In this document: positions 14,928-18,951 of the stretch, piece by piece | How positions within the stretch are numbered: position 1 is the first letter of the stretch | Layout of the letters: each line of letters begins with the position of its first letter | Assembly: GCA_016550425.1 (NCBI GenBank) | Contig: JABXGS010000068.1 | Coordinates: forward strand, 1-18,951 | Direction of reading: 5' to 3' | Origin: an archaeon | GTDB lineage: Archaea; Asgardarchaeota; Hermodarchaeia; Hermodarchaeales; Hermodarchaeaceae | DNA length: 18,951 nt | Notes under the pieces: model-generated | What the model was told of the DNA's origin: nothing | Seen by the model: only the letters and a program-made list of their open reading frames with translations | The model's database searches: none | Position numbers and translations under genes: made by a program

Positions 14928-14966
14928 TTTATCTAATGGAACATTCTATGTAGAACTAGTAGGAGG
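14928..14966 (+). promoter_or_regulatory. TATA-like box and strong ribosome site of preA
   Basis: CTTTATCTAA (about 14927-14936) is a TATA-like element. AGGAGG at 14961-14966 is the strongest ribosome site in the window and precedes the ATG at 14978. The 102-bp space also carries the divergent aminotransferase start. Confidence 0.4.
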
Positions 14967-14977
14967 AAATTAAACCT

Positions 14978-16192
14978 ATGTCAGAGCCCAAGTTAGCAAT
15001 TGAATTCGCGGGAATTCAATTCAAAAATCCCTTCCTGCTCTCATCAGCTCCTCCCACCCTCGACGCAAAACGAGTTATTCGGGCCGCCAAACTCGGTTGG
15101 GGTGGGGCCGTATTAAAAACTGTAACTGAAGAACCTACAGTTGATCCACGCACGCGGTTGGGAGTATTACGGAAACAGGGAAAGCCCATTGGAATGAATA
15201 ATATCGAACTTCTCTCAAGGCATCCACTCACCCAATGGACTCGTTCCTGGATTCCAGAAATCAAAGCGAAAGCTCCCAAAGATTTCGTCATTATCGCTAG
15301 TATAATGTCCAGTCCCGAACCCGAAGGCTGGACTACCATGGCTGAAATTTTGTCAGATACGGGTGTTAACGCATTGGAACTCAATGTTTCGTGTCCACAC
15401 GGATCACCAGAGAAACATATGGGTGCCTTTATCGGACAGAACCCTCATCTTGTGGAGACGGTTACAAAGGCTGCAAGAAAGGGAACCGATTTACCTCTAT
15501 TGGTCAAATTAACTCCCAATGTTACTGATATTGTTCCAATTGCGAAAGCTGCAGTAAAAGGAGGTGCCGATGGGGTGTCAGCAATCAATACTGTCGAATC
15601 ACTCATCGGGATTGATATTGAAACCGCAACTCCATACCCCTTTGCATATGATTCAGAGCTCTCTGCTCCAATGAGCACCTACGGAGGATTTTGTGGTCCT
15701 GCTATCCGACCGTTAGGCTTGCGATTTGTCTCACAAATTGCTAAAGCTTTACCCAAAACACCGATATCGGGGATAGGTGGAATTGAAAATTGGCAAAATG
15801 CCGTAGAATACTTAATGGTCGGTGCGAGTACACTCCAAATCTGCACGGCAGTTATGTGGTATGGTTTTTCAATAATCCGAAATCTCACAAAGAATCTGAC
15901 AGCTTTCATGAAGAAGAAAAGATATGCTTCGATTAACACAATCGTCGGGAAGGCGCTTCCCAAAATAACTACTTGGACCGATTTACCAAAACTCCCCCCT
16001 GTCATAGCGAAAATAAATCCTGAAAAATGTATACTAGGAAAAGAGTGTCGGATTTCTTGTGCCGATGCAGGCTATCAAGCGATCCGTATGAGTGGAAATC
16101 GTCTTGTTGTCGATCCTGAGAAATGCGATGGTTGCGGGCTTTGTGCCGTTGTCTGTGAGATGGGTGCAATCGAATTTGTGAAAAAAAATTAA
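14978..16192 (+). CDS. preA: Dihydropyrimidine dehydrogenase PreA-type subunit (DHOD-like barrel plus ferredoxin domain)
   Basis: This 404-residue protein should reduce uracil or thymine to the 5,6-dihydro form, the first pathway step. Residues 1-330 are an FMN-binding barrel of the dihydroorotate dehydrogenase type: KNPFLLSSAPPT, LELNVSCPHG (135-142), LLVKLTPNVTDIV (Lys177), SAINTVESLIGIDI, STYGGFCGPAIRP and SGIGGIENW. The catalytic cysteine of mammalian DPD is replaced at the matching spot (HMGAFIGQNP). From memory, E. coli PreA also lacks it there. The C-terminal 60 residues form a ferredoxin domain. The second motif CDGCGLCAVVC (383-393) is complete; the first (Cys351, Cys357, Cys361) has only three cysteines. 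No PreT-like FAD/NAD(P)H subunit is in the window. A ferritin-like gene follows after 25 bases, then two ferredoxin genes. Confidence 0.9.
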   Translation: MSEPKLAIEFAGIQFKNPFLLSSAPPTLDAKRVIRAAKLGWGGAVLKTVTEEPTVDPRTRLGVLRKQGKPIGMNNIELLSRHPLTQWTRSWIPEIKAKAPKDFVIIASIMSSPEPEGWTTMAEILSDTGVNALELNVSCPHGSPEKHMGAFIGQNPHLVETVTKAARKGTDLPLLVKLTPNVTDIVPIAKAAVKGGADGVSAINTVESLIGIDIETATPYPFAYDSELSAPMSTYGGFCGPAIRPLGLRFVSQIAKALPKTPISGIGGIENWQNAVEYLMVGASTLQICTAVMWYGFSIIRNLTKNLTAFMKKKRYASINTIVGKALPKITTWTDLPKLPPVIAKINPEKCILGKECRISCADAGYQAIRMSGNRLVVDPEKCDGCGLCAVVCEMGAIEFVKKN

Positions 16193-16217
16193 ACATCTTG
16201 TTATTAGAGGGATGACT

Positions 16218-16649
16218 ATGTCACTTGACACTATCGATATTCTTCTGAGTTTCGCCATTGAATTAGAAGCTTCTGCAGCTGCATTCTATGAAACCGCAAT
16301 TACGATCACACAAAATCAAAATTTGAAAAGCCTCTTTGAAGCATTAATCATGCTAGGACAAAGTCGCATACAAACCCTCATGCAAATCCGTCGACAATTA
16401 CCTTTAGAGCAAAAGAAAGCTCAAGTCACAGGAATCAGCAGTGAGCGCTATCGCCCACATACAGAATGTCCTCCTGGTTGCCCCGACGCACAATTAATCC
16501 AACTAGCATTAACCATGGAACAACAAATAACGGACTTTTTCCATTCTTCTAGTGATAAACTGGGCTTTTTAGAAGCAGTTCCTGAAACATTCAATCATCT
16601 TGCTGAAGACCATTTACAAAATCAGAGAAAAATCCAAACTGTAAGCTAA
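16218..16649 (+). CDS. Ferritin-like / rubrerythrin-like four-helix protein with incomplete di-iron ligands
   Basis: From the ATG at 16218 the product has 143 residues. AGAGGG lies 6 bases upstream; an ATG at 16212 directly abuts that site. Its helical pattern resembles the rubrerythrin four-helix bundle: helix 1 FAIELEASAAAFYETAI with the usual Glu and FYE, a second helix ALIMLGQSRIQTLMQIRR, a third LALTMEQQITDFFHSSSD and a fourth FNHLAEDHLQNQRKI. The usual E-x-x-H in helix 2 is replaced (Gln/Arg), and the last helix has EDH rather than E-x-x-H. The di-iron centre is therefore probably incomplete. A short insert with ECPPGCPD adds two cysteines. It follows preA by 25 bases, suggesting one transcript. 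A role in redox protection or as a scaffold is possible. The fold call is moderate. Confidence 0.6.
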   Translation: MSLDTIDILLSFAIELEASAAAFYETAITITQNQNLKSLFEALIMLGQSRIQTLMQIRRQLPLEQKKAQVTGISSERYRPHTECPPGCPDAQLIQLALTMEQQITDFFHSSSDKLGFLEAVPETFNHLAEDHLQNQRKIQTVS

Positions 16650-16800
16650 TCTTTTCTGAAGGCTAATGCTTGCTAAAATATCGCTGAGATGAAGCTGCTT
16701 TTCCTGACATTTTGAGTTTGCCTTAGTTCTTCTAATGTTCGGAACAAAGAAAAACCAATAATGCTCAGGGAAACTCGATTCTAAATTCTTGGTGGCAATT

Positions 16801-17652
16801 ATGTGTAAGATTTGTACAGCCCATGGTGCTGGCAAAAAATGGTTTGAAGTTAAACGTCATGTTGAAGTAAAGTATGCCAAGGAAATGGGCTTTGAACCAT
16901 GGGAGAAAGACCACTGGCATTATGTTCACCAACAATATGCCCAACTCGCTGCACAAGCAGGCGACGCCATGGCCAATCCAGCAATGGCTGACTCCATTCG
17001 AAAAATGATGGATGATATGATTTTTCAAATCCATCCTCTTGAAAAAGGCGTCACATTCACTTTCCCTCAAGGGCATGGTGCCCAAGTCCTAACACGCGAA
17101 GAAATCGAAGGAGTTATCAAACTTTCTGGGGAACCTTATCTTGTTGAGTGCCTCTGTAGGAAAATGATAAATGGCGCTAATGATCGGTGCTGTATTCCCC
17201 TCGGACTACATGGCGAAACCGCGGAGATGTTTCCCTCGAATGACGAAAAAGTAGAACGCATCAGTGTCGAGGAAGCTATCGCGTTAACTAGACGGTTTAA
17301 CCAAGAGGGACGTGTCCATACCCTTGCTGGAACGCCTTTACCCATGGCTATGGCGGTTTGTAACTGCGAACTTCCCTATTGTATCGCACTCCGACCCCGT
17401 GTTGATATGGGCTTCAAGTATATCATCAAAAGTCATTGGGTTGCAAAAGTTGACGTAGATAAATGCGTAGGCTGTCGGGAATGTCTTTCTCGCTGCCAAT
17501 TTGGGGCTGTGACTTTCTCAAATGCCACGGAACGTGCTAACATCGACATGTGGAAGTGTTATGGCTGTGGGCTTTGTAAAGAAACGTGTCCAGAGAACGC
17601 AATTGAATTAATCCCGCGGGAATCCCTCCCTGCCCTAAAAGATTGGTGGTAA
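16801..17652 (+). CDS. Ferredoxin-domain iron-sulfur protein with Cys-rich N-terminal region
   Basis: This 283-residue protein starts at the ATG at 16801, with GGTGG upstream. It opens with CKICTAHGAGKKWFEV, a conserved start of a family of anaerobe iron-sulfur proteins. A helical region follows, then a central Cys-rich part (Cys117, Cys119, Cys130, Cys131 in ECLCRKMINGANDRCC, and Cys187, Cys189, Cys194 in CNCELPYC) that might bind another cluster. The last 70 residues are a two-cluster ferredoxin domain: CVGCRECLSRC (222-232) and CYGCGLCKETCP (253-264). It has no flavin or NAD site, so it should carry electrons between partners. The position behind preA and the overlap-like spacing with a second ferredoxin gene suggest they pass electrons to or from a neighbour such as PreA (inference). 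Confidence 0.82.
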   Translation: MCKICTAHGAGKKWFEVKRHVEVKYAKEMGFEPWEKDHWHYVHQQYAQLAAQAGDAMANPAMADSIRKMMDDMIFQIHPLEKGVTFTFPQGHGAQVLTREEIEGVIKLSGEPYLVECLCRKMINGANDRCCIPLGLHGETAEMFPSNDEKVERISVEEAIALTRRFNQEGRVHTLAGTPLPMAMAVCNCELPYCIALRPRVDMGFKYIIKSHWVAKVDVDKCVGCRECLSRCQFGAVTFSNATERANIDMWKCYGCGLCKETCPENAIELIPRESLPALKDWW

Positions 17653-17654
17653 CG

Positions 17655-17903
17655 ATGCAAAATTATTACAAAGTTGAATGGAGTAACGATAAGTGTCAAA
17701 ATGCCTTTGACTGTGCTCGGTGCCTTAAAGTCTGCCCTCAAGCAGTATTTGCCTTATATGCTCCAAGCCGGCAAGAAGGTGTTGCCCCTACGCAATACGT
17801 AATTTCACCGGCAATGCAAATGTTTTGCAACGGGTGTAACGCGTGCATCGAAGCTTGTCCCACGGGAGCACTCAGAGTCACTCCAAAAGCTGAAGCCCAA
17901 TAA
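17655..17903 (+). CDS. Small two-cluster ferredoxin
   Basis: This 82-residue protein should carry two 4Fe-4S clusters. The second motif CNGCNACIEACP (58-69) is canonical. The first is unusual: Cys14, five residues, then Cys20-x2-Cys23-x3-Cys27-Pro, so the first two cysteines are spaced by five residues rather than two. The ATG lies 2 bases after the stop of the preceding iron-sulfur gene, with GGTGGT as ribosome site, so the two are surely co-transcribed and probably work as a unit. It is convergent with the peroxiredoxin gene. Confidence 0.85.
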   Translation: MQNYYKVEWSNDKCQNAFDCARCLKVCPQAVFALYAPSRQEGVAPTQYVISPAMQMFCNGCNACIEACPTGALRVTPKAEAQ

Positions 17904-17936
17904 ACCCTAACTAACCCTGCTTCTGATAATTGACTC

Positions 17937-17959
17937 TGTAACTCGTTCGGTAAGTTACA
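17937..17959. terminator. Hairpin between convergent ferredoxin and peroxiredoxin genes
   Basis: TGTAACT (17937-17943) and AGTTACA (17953-17959) form a perfect 7-bp stem with a 9-base loop. It sits in the 57-bp space between the two stops and could end transcripts from both sides, although neither strand shows a strong T-run. Confidence 0.35.
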
Positions 17960-17960
17960 A

Positions 17961-18416
17961 TTATAGGTTCAGCTCTTCAATTTTTGCGAGGATTTCATCA
18001 ACATGCCCAGTGACACTTACCTTGGGCCAGACAAACCGGATGATGCCATCTCGATCAATAAGAAAGGTCACACGCTTTGCCGTGCCGGTTCCCCTGGTTT
18101 TCACGCCATAGAGGTCAACTATCTTCTTGTCTGCATCGGCAATCAGAGGATACGATAGTGCATGTTTAGCCTTGAATCCCGCCTGCCTCTTCACATTGTC
18201 AGTGCTTACTCCAACCACTTTTGCACCTATTCCAGTCAACCGTATCATATTATCCCGAAACGAACAAGCCTCCTTTGTACAACCAGGCGTATACGCGCGG
18301 GGATAAAAGAATAAAATCAATATATTCCCTTTCAAACTAGCAAGTTCTAGTTCCTTTTCATCATCAGTAATTCCAACAAAATTCGGGGCAACTTGCCCAA
18401 CTTCAGGCATATCCAT
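17961..18416 (-). CDS. Peroxiredoxin, BCP/PrxQ type
   Basis: This 151-residue thioredoxin-fold peroxidase should reduce hydrogen peroxide and organic hydroperoxides. The active-site YPRAYTPGCTKEAC carries Thr43, the peroxidatic Cys46 and, five residues on, Cys51 as a resolving cysteine, as in BCP/PrxQ proteins. The rest (VVGVSTDNV, YPLIADADKKIVDLYGV, VTFLIDRDGIIRFVW) is standard and the length is typical. GAGGTG upstream supports the ATG at 18416. The electron donor is likely a thioredoxin or a rubredoxin. The neighbouring gene encodes a rubredoxin-fused flavoprotein on the same strand, suggesting a shared oxidative-stress role. Confidence 0.93.
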   Translation of the reverse strand: MDMPEVGQVAPNFVGITDDEKELELASLKGNILILFFYPRAYTPGCTKEACSFRDNMIRLTGIGAKVVGVSTDNVKRQAGFKAKHALSYPLIADADKKIVDLYGVKTRGTGTAKRVTFLIDRDGIIRFVWPKVSVTGHVDEILAKIEELNL

Positions 18417-18484
18417 TAAAACACCTCACTGCATGAGAATTGTTTTCTTCTCTTATTCATTACGCTATTCTTAGAACACCCAGT

Positions 18485-18951
18485 CTAAATAGGTTTAAAC
18501 TGGCTTTTTGATGCTCCACACACTGGACAGGCCCAATCCTCAGGAATATCAGCAAAAGCTGTACCTGGTGCAATTCCATGTTCGGGGTCTCCCTTCTCGG
18601 GATCGTAGATCCAGCCACATACCTCACATCGGTATTTTCCTTCATTAGGTGAGAAAACCTCGGACTTGGAGGTTGGTGGAAGATAAGTGGCTGCACGTTT
18701 GGAAGTTTTTCCTCCCTTCACCTCGTGATAGTAGGCATATGTCAAAGGTTTTCCCTCTTTCAGCTTCTTTGCACCTTTTACCTCTCCAATGAAGAGCGTG
18801 TGAGTTCCAACATCCACTTGATCGATCACCTTAACTTCAAGGTAGGCAATTGCATTATCGACAACGATGGGGCAGTCTTCGATGCCTTCCAGAAATTCGA
18901 CATTTTGAAACTTATCCAGTTCACGACCAGAGTGAAACCCAAACCGGCCAA
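18485..18951 (-). CDS. Flavin reductase-like protein fused to rubredoxin (N-terminus beyond window)
   Basis: The gene is open to the right edge, so its start is missing; 154 residues are visible. The first part ([19 protein letters not shown], then [16 protein letters not shown] and [13 protein letters not shown]) is the C-terminal half of an FMN-binding flavin reductase-like split barrel. After a linker comes a complete rubredoxin domain with iron ligands in [12 protein letters not shown] and [13 protein letters not shown]. Such fusions are known in anaerobes as high-molecular-weight rubredoxins that pass electrons from NAD(P)H to oxygen- or peroxide-reducing enzymes. The neighbouring peroxiredoxin fits this role. 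The stop at 18485 lies 69 bases before the peroxiredoxin ATG on the same strand, so co-transcription is likely. Confidence 0.9.
   Translation of the reverse strand, partial: GRFGFHSGRELDKFQNVEFLEGIEDCPIVVDNAIAYLEVKVIDQVDVGTHTLFIGEVKGAKKLKEGKPLTYAYYHEVKGGKTSKRAATYLPPTSKSEVFSPNEGKYRCEVCGWIYDPEKGDPEHGIAPGTAFADIPEDWACPVCGASKSQFKPI

Noticed and set aside
17905..17917. Telomere-like direct repeat (CCCTAACTAACCC)
   Set aside because: Only two short units in a spacer between convergent genes; most likely chance.

Overview
The window looks archaeal. Start sites pair with Shine-Dalgarno motifs of the GGAGG or GGTGAT type, several upstream regions carry AT-rich TATA-like boxes, and the gene content is archaeal or anaerobic: OB-fold single-stranded DNA-binding proteins, an Lrp-type regulator with two helix-turn-helix units, a DUF362 protein, many ferredoxin-type proteins, and a flavin reductase fused to rubredoxin. 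An Asgard-type or other anaerobic mesophilic archaeon is plausible, but nothing here fixes the lineage. I see no rRNA, tRNA, CRISPR array, insertion sequence or integrase.

Left part (1-6125): a surface/accessory region. It opens with the tail of a membrane-anchored surface protein, followed after a 509-bp non-coding gap by a second member of the same family. Then come two OB-fold SSB paralogues facing tail to tail (the first behind a structured leader, the second with an RGG-rich tail), a small hypothetical gene, a decayed pseudogene, another small hypothetical gene, an Lrp/AsnC-like regulator and a small membrane protein. Hairpins with GGAGG/CCTCC-type stems followed by T-runs recur in this part as apparent terminators.

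Middle part (6126-11165): on the minus strand lie a metallo-beta-lactamase-fold hydrolase, an M20 zinc peptidase/deacylase and a DUF362 protein. On the plus strand lie an all-helical orphan protein and a cysteine-based dual-specificity phosphatase.

Right part (11167-16192): the genes for reductive pyrimidine breakdown sit side by side on alternating strands: dihydropyrimidinase (-), beta-ureidopropionase (+), a class III (AGXT2/beta-alanine type) aminotransferase (-) and a PreA-type dihydropyrimidine dehydrogenase (+). Together they could convert uracil or thymine to dihydropyrimidine, then the N-carbamoyl-beta-amino acid, then beta-alanine or beta-aminoisobutyrate with release of CO2 and ammonia, and finally the semialdehyde. 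No PreT (the flavin/NAD(P)H partner of PreA) is present in the window. Instead preA is followed by a ferritin-like protein and two ferredoxin-type iron-sulfur proteins, which suggests, as an inference, that the first step is linked to ferredoxin rather than NAD(P)H.

The right edge (17961-18951) holds an anaerobe-style oxidative-stress pair on the minus strand: a BCP-type peroxiredoxin and a truncated flavin-reductase/rubredoxin fusion that runs off the window.
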